Under the pieces are notes generated by a model that saw only the letters and a list, made by a program, of their open reading frames with translations, ran no database searches and was not told where the DNA came from. Positions 35,568-48,841 of a DNA stretch of 64,000 nt are shown in pieces (position 1 is the first letter of the stretch; every line of letters starts with the position of its first letter). This DNA comes from Nematostella vectensis (Eukaryota > Cnidaria > Anthozoa > Actiniaria > Edwardsiidae), in NCBI RefSeq assembly GCF_932526225.1, contig NC_064035.1, positions 17,535,969 to 17,599,968 on the forward strand. Reading direction: 5' to 3'. The position numbers were made by a program, and so were the translations under genes.

Positions 35568-35758
35568 AATATGTTATTTCCCAGCTAAGGCTAGGTCCGT
35601 ATCGTGAAATACCTTCATCTCGGCCTTGAAAATACCGAGGCCGAAGGCCGAGGTCAGTATTTTCATGACACCGGCCTCTGGCCTCGGTCAGTATTTTCAA
35701 GACCTCGGTCACGGTATTTCACGATGATACGGACCTCCAAGCTGGTAAATAACATGTT
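35568..35758. mobile_element. Foldback element, about 190 bp
   Basis: Ends containing TAGGTCCGTATCGTGAAATA and TATTTCACGATGATACGGAC are inverted copies. Pairing continues through CCGAGGCC / GGCCTCGG-type sequence to the centre and outward through ATGTTATTT / AAATAACAT. Almost the whole element is one hairpin. Confidence 0.8.
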
Positions 35759-36181
35759 TATATATTATTGCTATTGATCATTTGTGTAATTCTCTTCTTA
35801 ATAGGCCAGCCTCAACTGAAAATTAGACGTTCATATAAGAAAAGAGTCTAAGAGCAATAAACCCACGATAGGTTTTTTTTTATTTTTACAAAGTTTACAA
35901 CCGCGAGTGCGCTTATGGAAACTAATAGAATTTAGGAAATAGGACTAAAGGAAATATTTCTCTCTACATTTTGGGTGTTTTTTCCAAAGGACTGAAGGAC
36001 TTCTCTGAGGACATTTAAACTAAGGATACTAACAGTCGTATAGTATAAAAGACAAAAAAGGTTTAGGACTCTAACCTATGCAACTCACCAAGCCACACTT
36101 ATTTAGTTATTGTAGTTATTGTTATTGTATTTATTTGATCTATTTATTCGCATCTCAACGTCGCACGAGTTTTAGGTACAG

Positions 36182-36457
36182 TCAGGCCCGTAGCCAGGAG
36201 GGGGGGGGGGGGGGATTTCGATTTCGGTGGTTCGGACGAACCCCCCCCCCCCCCCCCCCCCCAACCCCCACACCCGGCTTTTTATTACCTTTTTTATTAT
36301 CGCTATAATATCGCTATATGTTTAAAGGCACCCTATTAATAAATACAAGATTGATAACCTAATGTTATAATAAGACGAGGAGAGGAGTATACCGGAAATT
36401 TGGTCCGCTGAAATGGAAAAACGAACGACCCCGCTCAAAATCCTGGCTACGGGCCTG
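36182..36457. mobile_element. MITE with CAGGCCCGTAGCCAGGA termini, 276 bp
   Basis: Left CAGGCCCGTAGCCAGGA and right TCCTGGCTACGGGCCTG are perfect inverted repeats. TACAG occurs on both sides (36177-36181, 36458-36462), a likely target duplication. The interior has a G-run (36200-36214) and a C-run (36241-36262). Confidence 0.8.
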
Positions 36458-39400
36458 TACAGCATATCATGATATATGTTCGCAACTTTTTTTTAGTCTT
36501 GATTGAATTTTAGGTAGTCAGGATTTAAGAAAAGTTATATTTATATTTAAAATAAAATTTATATTTTAAATAGAAATTCTCATACACTCTATGACATTTA
36601 GGCTTCTCTATTGATTTCTTTTTTGTTCAATGTGATCAAAATCACAACTATTTTCACATCCATTGGCAGCTTATTGCATGAAAAGAAAAGCTACAAAAGC
36701 TAGAACAGAGCTTTAGAGTTTTCTTTTGAAGTTTCGCATGCAGGTCGCGCACCCGACGTTATGAATGGCCAATGCAAAAGATAGGGGAGATAGGTGGCTA
36801 AACTCTGCAAAAAACCTTCAAGGCTAATTTCCGCTATTCATTCTTCATTAGGGACATATACATTCAAGTTTTCACTCAATCTCTTTTTTAAAAATCTGTC
36901 ACTTATCGATAAGAAGTATTTATCCAAAACATTTTTCATCTGCTTGCCAGTTTGCAGTATGAGTGTGATGGGCTGTGAGGTCTAGGATTATTAGAGTGGT
37001 TTCACTCAATATCAATGTTATTGCTATAGTAATCTTTCAAGTGCTACATCTCAAGTTAAAAACAAAAATATTACGGTATAAACTGCAGCCGAAAAAAGCT
37101 ACTTTCCCTTTGAAAAAAAAACCACGATAAGCACGCATGATGTACTCAGATATTATATCTCAATCGAGAAATGGCAAGTAGAAAATCTAGCAATTGGCGG
37201 GCATCCTTAGATAGACATACATTGTTATTACAGTACGCAATTTGAAATTCAAATACAAAATTTTCTATTGCCTTTTAATTTTACCCCTAGTTACCCACGA
37301 TAGTTTCGATAGTAAAAAATGCCCTTTGGAGTAACGATTCCTTCAAAGTAAAAAGTGATCCTTCTTCTTTTGGCTTTGAAGCCTGTCTCTTTTGATAGAG
37401 CTAAAGCTGATATATCACAGGCTAAAACAAATGTGCAATTACTTGGCTTCCGCTACTTGGAAATCATTTTTCACCCAAAGTTCGACTTTCTGCCCTTTGT
37501 TTTCATTTGCGTGATATCAGCGGCTTCACCCCAAAAATGGCTCTTTATTCGAGCTTGCATTCTCGTGTCAGAAGCGCTACCTCTTGTAAGAGGGTGGTGG
37601 TGATTTTCACGGTTTGCCCAGTCATTTACACGGCCTCCCTTTGGCTATCCATTTTATTTAAATTACCCTGAATTGCGCTTTGAATTAAAAATGAGACGGT
37701 AATTGCAGGGTCTACTAGGACAGCGGTTTTTGTATCATAACTGAAGTAAAGCCAAAAGCGTATCACATTAACCGTTCCGTGATGGCAAAGGTGACTGTAG
37801 TTCGTGCAAAACTCGAGTGCTATTTGTCTGCGACTCTCCCGACCTACTTTGGATAAAAATTGAACAGTTTTGAATATTCCGGAGATAGATGAATCTTATC
37901 CTGGCCCGAGAAACCAGTGCGCTATGGGGTTAGCTTGCACCCGACCTAAAACAAAAAAATCATGTTTGGAAAATGATGCTAAGCTTCAAGCAAAATACAA
38001 GAAAGACCCGGCTATCGGTAAGCATTAACCTCCTGAAACCTTAGACAATCGAACAACATCAAGTTTTTTCCAAAGGAAACCTTGGAAATAATATTGTTTA
38101 TTATATGTAGACTGTTTCGTTCGGGTAGGAAAACACCAATTTGCGCGCGCCTTTTCATTTGTCAAAACTTTAGCTTTTTAGTGCTTTTGGTATTGTAAAA
38201 ATTCTAAGTGTATTCGATCAACAGTGGAGCTTCTCCCCGGCGATTTAATTATCTGTTAACAGCAAAGAAATAATATCAAACTCAATTTCGCTAGTTTCGG
38301 TTATTAGTTAGCGTCGTAAATTTATTCAAAATACTATGTACTAATGTACTTCATTTTATGATAAACAGCTTATGTCGAAGAAAGCCAAAATAGCTAAGAC
38401 CACCATTTTGGGGATTTTCGCCTAGGAGGGCAAAGCAAGAATACCTCTTTACTTGTTATACTTATTAAAAATCAAAATCTCCAATCACCTTTTCTCTTGG
38501 TCAATTTAATTTCTTATCAGCACTGGAACGATTGCTTGAAAAATCTACACAATTTTTCTCCGGATTTTGAATAACATAGATCGTAGCGATTATTTTAATT
38601 AAGGTCCCGGTGTGTCGAAAATTTTTCTTTCAAAATGGACGCCTAAAGGGATAAGTCTGACTTCAAGTTAAACCTCTATACAACCATTTGGCCTTATGGT
38701 GGTTGGGTTGTAACGCGATTTAAAAAATACATGTTCAATCAAAATATGTCCAATTAAAAAACAAGGAAAGCAATAAGGAAATGCAGATGATTTAAATATA
38801 GCCAGTTTTTTTTATTGGGACGGGATTTGTAGGCTTGCTCTGTGGAAACCTATTGTAATGCAAAATTTGTCTTAAAAACTACATAATTAAAACTTTTTTG
38901 GGGGCAAAAAGTTTGACGTCCGGTATTTTTTCTCCATGGATCTATTTTGTGAGCTTTGATAAGCAGCTGCTTTATAGCCGTGGGCTACATAAATATCGAG
39001 AACCGAAACTTCTATTACATACAAACCAAATAGACTGACATAGACCTTGCAGATTGGCTAATGAATCGTGCACGCTAGTTACCGATATTTGCAGCATTTT
39101 AGCCCGCTTAAACCTGGCTATTTGGTTAGTTTTATTACTTTGTTGTCGGTATATCCCTAGAGACCGCAGCTAACCCCCACTGGTCGTCAAATAGATGCCT
39201 ATTATACCTCGTCTATCCGTCGCACAGGGCACATGCTGATTCGCGAACTACGCGCGCCATTTATTTTTATTACTCCCCTTTTTCGGCTTCCATACTTGGT
39301 ATTGACGTTCAAGAAAAAACATCTATCAAGCACAGATGAGATGTAAATAAGAAGCACGCATTCTCTTTACTCCGAGATTAAACCTAGTCACCGCTATTTG

Positions 39401-41371
39401 CGGTCAAATTCATAAAAATCTAAAAAATGAAAATCCTTGAGCGACCTATGAGAGTTGACTAATTTGAACATAATCTCTCACTTTATAGGATTTTTTTTTC
39501 CGTGAGATCTGCGTATCAAATTCCAAAACAAATGCCGGACTTTAAGTACTTTACATTGTGAGTTTTCTGCAGGGTTATCATTAATCCATATTTTTGATCT
39601 ACAAAGCTACTTTCACGCGCAGGCTGCGACAATCCCGAAAACCACCAGCCCTCTAACCAAATCCTGATTTCCATCACATTTGACGCAAGTAAGCAATGAA
39701 ACAAAATAAATAAATAAAATTCAAGACATCTGCTTCATACCAAATCACATTAGCTCAGAAAAACCTGGGGGGGGGGGGGGGGGGGAAGGGGGTTGAGGCA
39801 AGTCTCGCAGGTCTTGTTACAGCGTGATGGACTGTTGTCATGGCGACGTACCGTATCCAGGCAACGTTGATCTCAAACCCCAATAGGGTTTGATTGTTGC
39901 GATATAAGAAATCAACAAAATGAGAATGTCCAATGAATGTGTCTTTTGGTTCTTTATTTCTAGAACTTTCATTTAAAGTTACAAGAATTTTTTTGAATAT
40001 TCTTTCTAATAGCGTTTGAAAAGCACTTTCAAGCACGGTATCTTGACAGTGTTTAGATAACTCTTCTGAAAAAAGAAACACATTAAAAAATATTCATATC
40101 TGCGTCATTTGCTTCAAATATATGCGCTTTTTCTTAAAAAGGAGAAAATGAAAAAAAAAACAAAAGAATATCTCGAAGAGATATTCAAACAATTATCCCA
40201 ACAGAGTCTTAAGATGTTTTAAAACCTATTATTCACACAAGTGTTGCGATGCAATGCTATTCCGAACTGGACTTCAATCTATTTTTGCCGGAGGCAAAGC
40301 CTTGCTGCGCAAGTTTCAAATACATTCACATGACGTCGTTTGCAGACGGCCGCAGTCAATCTTTCACACTTTTAAATACATATATTTTTTGAGAAAGAAA
40401 GGCTGCTAGTATGTTTAAAGAATCATGTACAATATGTTTTTACAGATTGTTTTGTATAAATTTATTTTGGCCTAAAAGTTTTTTAAAAACGTTATAAGCA
40501 GGTCACAGTTTCTTACAGCGTGTAATTATATCCTTATGAGCCCTAAGGCAAAGGATAAAAATAGCGCGAAATTGCTCTCCGTAATTTGAGATATCAAGCA
40601 GCTGATGGAGGTCGTCCAAAGCACAGGCACATCAAGTAGTTTACCTAAACACTGCTAAAATACATCAGCTGGAAGGGAACTAAATCCAGTTACACTTTGT
40701 CCTCGTAATCACATTTTTTCTTCATTTTTTGCCATTTATTTATTTGCACCTTTCTCTCCATTATTTATTAAAGTTATTTTTTTAAATTTCCGATAACCAT
40801 TACTCATAAAACATATAAAAACTGCGATATTGGCGAAAGTTAAAATGTTCGTAAATCGCGAGAGAATTAAAAATAATAATAAGTATACATTGTTTTGTGC
40901 ACGGTTAAATTATTTATTTGCTTATCAGGGTATTCTCATTCGATTGTCCCGATTTGTTAAATCTGTAAAATATGAAATCTGAAATCTGAGGTTTGCATTT
41001 TATCTTTTTGATTTTATAAAGGAAGTAGATTCTTGACGACGAAACTAGCCCAGAGTCTCGAGATTTGGCACGTATTAAAAGCGCGAAACAGTAGGAAATA
41101 TAGTGTATGTTTACATTCTTGCCAATACCCGCTGCTTTTTCTCTATTTATCTCGACGCTAAGTAACCCAGATTTGCCAAACCGATTTGGGCGCATCAAGC
41201 GGGGCTGGACCTCATTTACTATCTTTTTATCTAAACACTGATTAATCTTTAAATAATTGGCTTCGTTTTTTTAACTCATGCTTTTACTTAGAATTCCCTT
41301 TGAAAAGAAAGTTTCCCTTTATTCAGATGTAATGACATCTACTTTCCTTTACTGATTTTTTCACGTTCCAT
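36458..41371. other. Gene-poor region, no gene seen
   Basis: AT-rich sequence with a G-run at 39767-39785. Short frames such as plus 37355-37603 and minus 39755-40081 lack start context, splice partners and recognisable motifs. Confidence 0.5.
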
Positions 41372-42140
41372 TTTGAAGATTAGAACTCCTATAACCGCCC
41401 CTCTTGCTGTGATACTCATGTCATTGCTTATTGCTTTGACGTGTAGTTCCAGTCATTGTACGGGAGATTTCTTACGAACAGCAAATGGGCACGACAGTTT
41501 AGGGCGAAATGAATCTGTTTGCCTGTTATGGAGGACGAAAACGATCAAGTATGTGAATTGACAATGGCGTAATTTGATTACAAATCAGTAAATCTGATAA
41601 TGAATTACACATTTTTGATGATTTGTTTGTTGCGTTTCATTTCGTTCGTTAGATAATGAATCTCAGTTTCATACATGTACATACTACGGATTAGAGATTA
41701 AAGAAAACGAGCAAAATTCTGTTCGATATCAGCACAAGAAAGGTCTTGATGTTTTAAAAAACCAATAACCAGGGTATTATCGTTCGTTTACTGCAAAAAT
41801 ATTAATGTTACTACTATTTTCAACTGATGTTTTGTTCGACTATTCTATCTCAAAATAGCTTTACTAAGGTATTTAAGAATATAGACAATTAAACAGCACA
41901 CGGTTTTCAAATCCGGCCGTTTAGATAACCTTTTCTCATTGTATGCCCCGATGCAAAAAAAAAAAAAAACGTTCATGAGAGTTTAGACTAAGGCAACGAG
42001 AGACAGGGCGAAACCCTATTAAAATTATGTTATTCCTTCATACTGTGCAATCGGGCTAACCACAATCAAATATGAATGTCTACAATTCCTCTAATCAATC
42101 GAACTAAACCGCGAATAGCTAGAAACTTCTTAACTCCCAG

Positions 42141-45100
42141 AAGCCTTTGCGAGGTGTAAAGCGGAAAGGAGACCCAGATACAAACAACCCATTCTCGTAC
42201 TTTTGTCCCATAGATACGGTGCAACCGCTGATCCACGTGACCACGGCCTCAAACAGCAGCGACCCAAACCTGAACGATGAAGCGAACACCGGAAACGAGA
42301 GCCTGTGCCGTAACCACCCGGCTTCCAACGGCCCTACGGCAGAGTATTTTACCCGGCCCAGGCCCTCCTGTGATTATGACAACTCCTCCGCCGTGGCTTT
42401 ACTAAGGTAGCCCATGATCCCGTGTTTTCCACTTTTCTTCTTCCCTGTTATGATAAAAGTGATATACCCTCCTTTGTTTGTTTAACTTTTCTCTACTGCT
42501 GATCTCATCAGTGCTTGAATTCTCGCCAATTTGCGTCGTCGGATCTCCATTTTAAGTCTCCCTGTACCATTAAATCTTTCTTATTTTTATCCTTATTTAT
42601 TTAAAATTCTCCCTACGTCTTGACCTGATTAGCGTTCTGCTTCTCCCAGGTTGCGCACCATCATGCGGCAGATAGAGGAGGGTCAGGTCAGTTCTGTGTC
42701 CGACGTGAGAGAAGAACTCGGACAAGCGTTGGCCATGATCGAATACACCGCCAGTCCTATGAGAGACTATAGGTATACACGAAAGCTAAACAGAAAATCA
42801 TCATTATCATTGATAATCATTATTATTTGTCATCATTATAATTGATCATCATTATCATTGGTAATCATTATCATTGATCTTCATTATCATTCGTCATCAT
42901 TATCATAATAATCATTATCATTTGTCATCACTATCATTTGTCATCAGTATCATTGGTCATCATTATTATTGATCATCATTATCATTGATCATCATTATCA
43001 TCGATCATCATTATCATTGGTAATCATTATCATCATTATCTTTATCATTTGTCATCACTACCATTGATCGTCATTATCATTATCATTGGTAATCATTATC
43101 ATTATCATTGGTCATCATTATCATTGATCATTATTATTGTTTGTCATCATTATCATTTTTGGTCATCATTATCATTGGTCATCATTATCATTGGTCATCA
43201 TTATCATTGGTCATCATTATCATTGGTCATCATTAACATTGGTCATCATTAACATTGATCATCATTATCATAATCATCATTATCGTTGATTATCATCATC
43301 ATTGTTATCACCATCACCATCAACATCAACATCATTAACATTATTCTCACCATTATTACTTTCGTCGTCAAGATATCATTTTCATGATCCTCGCCGCTGA
43401 AAGAAAACCGCTAAGCGTTACATGATCACGTGACATATCAACCCATTACACGTGATCACGTCTCCGCAAAACTAGCCTAAAGGCCTAGCTAAACCAGGCG
43501 ACATGACGAGCGCGACGCGATAAATGTCGCGCGCGATTGAGGTCGCCTGCATGTCTCCTAGTCACCCAGAGAGACATTGAAGCGCGCGACAAATCTCGTA
43601 GCAGCGACAAAGAAATGTTTCTCGAATAGTTGAGAAACATTTTCAAGCATCGCCCTACAAAATTCGTCGCGCGCTGCATGTTTTTGCGGTGGCTAAACTA
43701 GGAAAAATTTAGGCATTAACGGCTTGATTTTCTCTTTAACCTCAGGGGGTCGGCAGGCGCGCTCAGTGAGATCGACGAGAACCTCGAGAATGAGCTCGAC
43801 AGCGTGAACGAAGAGGTCCGTGAATGGATCGCTACCACGTTCGCGCGGGGACCTGGGGCGGCGAGAAGAAAGAGTATGGTGCGACGGCATACCTTCAGGG
43901 GCGTTGTCCATGCAGTCAAAGCAAGTCTATATGTGAACAAGTAAGTCAGGGGTGTGGTCTATGCTGTGGAGGCGGGCCTATATGTTTAAGGAAATGCACG
44001 TAAGTCAGGGTATAGGTGTCTGGAAAGAAATCTAAGGATCTAGTTATCAGGTCATTTAGAACCCTTATAAATCTTGGCACAAAACAAATAAGAGTTGCTG
44101 AATAAGTACACACACTGTGTACCAATTAGTGTGTCAGTCCGAAAGAAAACCCCGCAAAACTAATGGTATTTCAATCTAAACGTAAAACTAGCACTTCTGA
44201 ATTCATTTTGCGATTCTAAGACAAAGAGCTGATTGTCTTTTTGAATTGCATTTTATAGAATGCTGAAAAATGCGACAGAACGCTATAAGATGCATGTTCC
44301 TGAAAACGTTCAGAAGGCGTTCGAGGTGAGTACTCCTTCCTTCACTCATCTACCACCTGTATCCTCTCTGTTTCCTTGTGATCAGATCCACAACTTTGAC
44401 AAGTGCCGTTGACCTTTTCTTCTCTAGGACCAGGACAAGTGGACGTAAGATGTGTTTGCCCCCCTCCCCTCTCCCCCCCCCCCCACTCCTTGTAGGTGCC
44501 TTGTGATTGTACCGTTTACTATTTCTTCTCTAGGACCTGGACAAGTGGACGTTTGATGTGTTTGCGTTAAGCGAATCATGTGCAGGTCATCCGTTACGAT
44601 ATATCGGTTACGAGGTTCTGCATAGACGAGACATGCTAAGAAACTTCAAGGTAATAGGCCATTTTAGCTATAAGTGTGCGCGCGAATTACCATAGAAACC
44701 TACCTCAACTACCAGAATGCAGAGCGCGCTTTTTAAAATTTACATCAAACAAAGCGCGCGCTGCATGACGGTAGTTGAGGTAGGTTCCCGAGTGCGCGCG
44801 CATGCTGGAATGACCCTCGGATAAGCGGAGGCGACTCGCTACAGTTATTTACATTAACTTTATTTGAACCTATGTTCGTGAAACATTTTCCATAATCTAA
44901 CTTTTCAGTATATTAACATCTTATATATGAGCCTCCAAAACCTATACATTGAATACCCATTATTTGTTACCATAGTAATGCAGGAGGTGTGTAAAAACAC
45001 TATTATCCATATTTAAATCGGTATTCGGTACTCGGTAATCAGTACTCAGAAAATCCACGGAAGTTAGCAAAAACAGTTCCAGTTAAAAACAAAAACATCG

Positions 45101-48100
45101 TACGATTTACAAAATATAGAAAATGACTAATCACAAATGAAAAAAAGATGGACTTTACAAATGTAGAACAGTCTGACCAGGGGATAAAACTTGACTAGCT
45201 TGGAAAATAACAAGAAAAAAGGAGACTATACAACTAGACGTAACGCTGAATCGTCGTATGGCAGCTTAAGCTTTACGGCTAGATTAGAGATTTCGGCCTA
45301 GCACCGCTATTTAGCGAACTGTCAAAGGCGCGCATTAATAGGAAGGAAATAACCAGGTTCCTAGCCCTGTCTTACGGTTACACCAGCTCACTGTGACGTT
45401 GCGAGAAAAATGTTGAGGTCTATCCGGGCCAATAATGGTTGTGGTGCACAAATGACTATTCATATAGCGCCTGTTCGACTCCACCCAACCCCTGGTGTAT
45501 TTGACAGATCCATGCGATGACACTGGACCGGTTCCTCCAGGATGTCGAGACCGGATACAAGCGACACAGTAACCCGTACCATAACGACTGCCACGCGGCT
45601 GACGTCACACACACCGTGCATTACTTCCTGGAGTGCATGGGAGTCTCGGTAAGTGAGAAAGAAGCGTCAACCGTCTGTTGCAGCCAGCGTGCACGTAATC
45701 TGTTTGCCAATACTCACATACGATGATGTCAGCGTGCACGTAATCTGTTTGCCAATAGTCACATACGATGATGTCAGCATGCACGTAATCTGTTTGCCAA
45801 TAGTCATCACATACGATGATGTCAGCGTGCACGTAATCTGTTTGCCAATAGTCACATACGATGATGTCAGCATGCACGTAATCTGTTTGCCAATAGTCAT
45901 CACATACGATGATGACAGCGTGCACGTAATCGGTTAGCCAATAGTCATCACATACGATGATGTCAGCGTGCACGTAATCTGTTTGCCAATAGTCACATAC
46001 GATGATGTCAGCGTGCACGTAATCTGTTTGCCAATAGTCACATACGATGATGTCAGTGTGCACTATTATTACTACTAACAAATTGTATGTTTTTATTTAT
46101 AGAAATACCTTTCGGATCTCGAGGTATTCGGCCTCCTCCTATCTGCCATCATACACGATTTAGAGCATACTGGAACTACTAATGCATTTCATATAAACTC
46201 AAGGTAGGCTTGTAATGGAGTGGATGCCATATATACTTTGGAGGCTGTGGTATGACCCGCCTTTCAACTTAAATGAAGCATTTCTATAACGTTCTGTGCA
46301 AAGGAGATTCGAACTCAGTAATCACGTAAAGTTTTATTAGTTTTGGCGGCAAACTTGTGTTTCGAATTTGGCGGCAAAATGTCAACAACAAGTATCGCCA
46401 GACGAAAAAAAAATTGGAAATTTATTATTCCCTTGTTTCGTTTCACATGTCCACCTTTCGAATTCCCCAAGACGTTTGTTAAATGCACGTATTTCATTCT
46501 GTTCCAGATCCGACTTAGCGCTTTTATACAACGATAGATCCGTTTTAGAAAACCATCACGTTAGTTGTGCCTTTCGAATTCTCCAAGATGTAAGTACTTA
46601 TAATGATGATAATATTTGAAATCTACATTGTAAAATTTTGAGCTGGAGTGAAGTCCCGCAGTGTCCCGAAGTTTCCCGCAGCACGTGATCATAAAGGTCG
46701 CGCATGCCCTTGGCGTTTATTGGAGATTGCCGCGCATGTTCTCACATACATTATCGCGTTACCATTATTAAAGTTAGCATTAATATTATTATTTCAAATG
46801 CTCTTCCTATTCATACTACACTCTTCTTTCAGGACGAAAAGAACATTCTTTCTGGTCTTAATCTTGAACAATATGCGTAAGTTGTTGTTTTATGCTTCTT
46901 TGCTGTATATTGTTTGAGATCCATAACGCTAATAAGGCATCGCTTTAATTAAAAAAAAGACATCGATTTACACAAAAACAATTCAATGTCGCCATGAGGC
47001 GGGTATTTTTCAAATTCTACGCGTTTGAATTCTAACAAGAGACCATCATGGTCTCTTGATTCTAATATGTGCGCGCCGCCGTTTTGGAACCCCTTTTCAT
47101 GTCACGTGATATTTTTGTGTCTTTTAGAGACGTTCGCTCTCTCATGATTGACACTGTCCTGGCAACTGACATGTCGTCACACTTCGAGCAGCTGCGACTG
47201 ATGAAAGTGGCACTCGTGGCAGGAAGGTAATCACTCGTTTTTTTTTTAAATACTCGTTATATTTATCATTTACTAAAATAATTTTTATCTCGCCTTTGCA
47301 CCTCTTTTAAGATTGTCTGACTGTCTTGAAGATATCGAAAGCCGAAGGCGTTTCACTGTTGACTCAGGGAAGAATTCACTGCAATCCCCTTTGAGATCCG
47401 TCCTGGGACATTTCACTATTATCTTTCATAGTCGCTAAACATCTTTCCAGAATATTTCGTTGCCTTTCATACGACTTCTTTTAACCGTCACAGCCTTTTT
47501 TAATTTAAAAGAGAATATCGGTCTTATAGTGCGATGTGCGAGTTATCCTTTGTGTTGTGAGGCGACTGAAGCATTTTTTTACCTACTGGATAGCTGGTAA
47601 AGTTTGCAGCGATTATAAAGTACGTTTCTTACATGCGTATTGGCTACCTTTCTAAAACTGTTCAAGCTGGCCACGGTAGCGCACTTAGTACTGTAAATTC
47701 TTGCTTGAAGAAAAGTGATTCTAATTGTATCGTGGCATCTTTTTAGTCCAATCGAGAACCGTGAAGTCGTCCAGCTTCTTCTTCATGTGGCGGATATCAG
47801 CAATCCGACCAAAGACTGGACGATACACCGACAGTGGACCACGAAAATCATGGAGGAGTTCTTTACGCAGGTAGGTAACTAGCTGACCTTGGTTAAACGC
47901 CTTTTCTCAGTGTAGGAGACCACCATGCTATTCAAGGACATAAACCAACCGTTCGGTCTCATTTGACATGCCTTAATTGGCGCCCTTGTTGTGTTATTAG
48001 GGGGACATGGAGATCGAACTTGGCCTGGATGTGTCTCCGCTGTGCGATCGATCAACAACGCTGATCCCAGAGAGTCAAATAGGTGAGTACGGGGGGTGAA

Positions 48101-48841
48101 GGGTGGGGGCAAGTAGGCTTGTAAATATTTACCTGGGGGCTTGAGGAGATCGAAATAGCTGCGTAACTGGAGTGTTAAATTGCCAAGGGTGAGGAGGGAG
48201 TCAGATATTTTGGTCAATTTGGGGCACGTTTTTGTGTTTTTGTGGCGAGAACTGAGTACTAGAGAATACCCATTGATGATTACTCTTTCCAGTCAGGTTA
48301 TCGACTTTATCGTCTCCCTGCCGACACTTGAAGTGTGCAATGAGATTTTGATGATTACTCTCTCCAGTTAGGTCTTATCAACTTTTATCGTTTCCCTCTG
48401 TCGTTTCCTCGGCAGTGTGCAGTTTTGTTTTAACATGTATTCTTTTCCCGTGAGGTTTTATCGTCTCGCAATCGTCTGCCCGGCACTTGAAGTGTGCAGT
48501 GAGGTTTTAATGATTTTTCTTTCCCGTCAGGTTTTATCGACTTCATAGTCTCCCCAGCACTTGAAGTGTGCAGTGAGGTTTTAGAAGAATTCATTCAAGA
48601 GTCCTCTGGTAACAACCAGACCAACATTCATTTGGAGAGACCATGGACAAAACCTCTCGCCGAAAACAGAAAGAAGTGGAAAGAACAGTGCACATCTCAT
48701 CCAAAACCGGGTGAGTCATTTGAGCCTCGCCACACTGGAGCAATTCAAAATAACAACGAAACAGCTCAACCACAATACACTACTACAAAGCCATGTGAAG
48801 AAGACTTCGTATGTTTGCTAAATGAGGGAGTCGTTTCCTGA
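42141..48841 (+). CDS. PDE1-type Ca2+/calmodulin-dependent cyclic nucleotide phosphodiesterase (5' exon not found)
   Basis: Hydrolyses cAMP/cGMP in the cytosol. Exons: 42141-42406, 42650-42772, 43746-43940, 44259-44325, 44534-44650, 45508-45648, 46103-46203, 46508-46589, 46833-46876, 47128-47226, 47747-47870, 48001-48082, 48531-48841. RLRTIMRQIEEGQVSS and LGQALAMIEY match the PDE1 regulatory region (calmodulin-binding/inhibitory). VREWIATTFARG and FRGVVHAVKASLYV also fit PDE1. The catalytic domain keeps the metal-site residues: YHNDCHAADV, IIHDLEHTGTTN, TDMSSHF, HVADISNPTKDW and SQIGFIDFIV. The C terminus is a short polar tail ending LLNEGVVS. AATAAA at 48960-48965 is a plausible poly(A) signal. 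The first listed exon needs an upstream phase-0 partner with the start codon, which I could not identify. Confidence 0.93.
42790..43370 (+). repeat. CATCATTATCATTGGT-type microsatellite/minisatellite
   Basis: Imperfect repeats of ATCATTATCATTGGTCATC occupy the PDE1 intron, starting about 20 bp after the donor at 42773. Short Ile/His-rich frames over it are artefacts. Confidence 0.9.
43472..43714. mobile_element. MITE-like element rich in GCGCGACA motifs
   Basis: Ends CCTAGCTAAACCAGGCGACA and GCGGTGGCTAAACTAGGAAA are imperfect inverted copies. The interior repeats GTCGCGCGC-type motifs and a local hairpin (AATGTTTCTCGAATAGTTGAG). It ends only about 30 bp before the acceptor of PDE1 exon 43746-43940. 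Confidence 0.5.
44410..44460 (+). pseudogene. Truncated tandem copy of the PDE1 DLDKW exon start
   Basis: TCTTCTCTAG followed by GACCAGGACAAGTGGACGTAA (44428 on) copies the real acceptor and exon start 106 bp downstream (TCTTCTCTAG followed by GACCTGGACAAGTGGACG at 44534). The copy reads DQDKWT and then a TAA stop, and after TGTGTTTGC it runs into a C-run. Splicing to it would end the protein. Confidence 0.9.
44658..44815. mobile_element. Foldback element, about 158 bp
   Basis: AACCTACCTCAACTACCAGA and GGTAGTTGAGGTAGGTT, with GTGCGCGCG / CGCGCGCAC-like outer arms, are inverted copies. The loop is short. It lies 7 bp after the donor of PDE1 exon 44534-44650. Confidence 0.75.
45690..46065 (+). 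repeat. 45/48-bp minisatellite, about 8 copies, in PDE1 intron
   Basis: Unit core GTGCACGTAATCTGTTTGCC then AATAGTCACATACGATGATG. Some units carry an extra TCA, which keeps the period a multiple of 3 and so keeps several frames open. The array starts about 40 bp after the donor at 45649 and ends about 35 bp before the acceptor at 46102. Confidence 0.93.
47036..47058. repeat. Perfect 23-bp palindrome
   Basis: CAAGAGACCAT, a central C, then ATGGTCTCTTG. Inside a PDE1 intron; no other structure recognised around it. Confidence 0.7.
48285..48530 (+). pseudogene. Three decayed tandem copies of the PDE1 last-exon start
   Basis: Copies near 48287, 48358 and 48435 each contain a pyrimidine tract with a CAG/TAG/GAG-like acceptor, then GGTTATCGACTTTATCGTCT-like sequence. 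Two of them continue CACTTGAAGTGTGCA(A/G)TGAG. They align with the real exon at 48531, which encodes GFIDFIVSPALEVCSEVL. Spacing is about 75-90 bp. The copies have substitutions and indels that break the frame (the third lacks the CAG acceptor). Confidence 0.88.

Noticed and set aside
41373-41561. Possible PDE1 first coding exon (ATG at about 41409, IALTCSSSHCTGDF)
   Set aside because: Its GTATGTG donor leaves a two-base overhang that does not fit the phase-0 start of exon 42141-42406; kept out of the gene model.
45605-46081. 158-codon minus-strand frame with VHADIIVCDYWQTDY repeats
   Set aside because: Product of the 45/48-bp array in a PDE1 intron, with period a multiple of 3.
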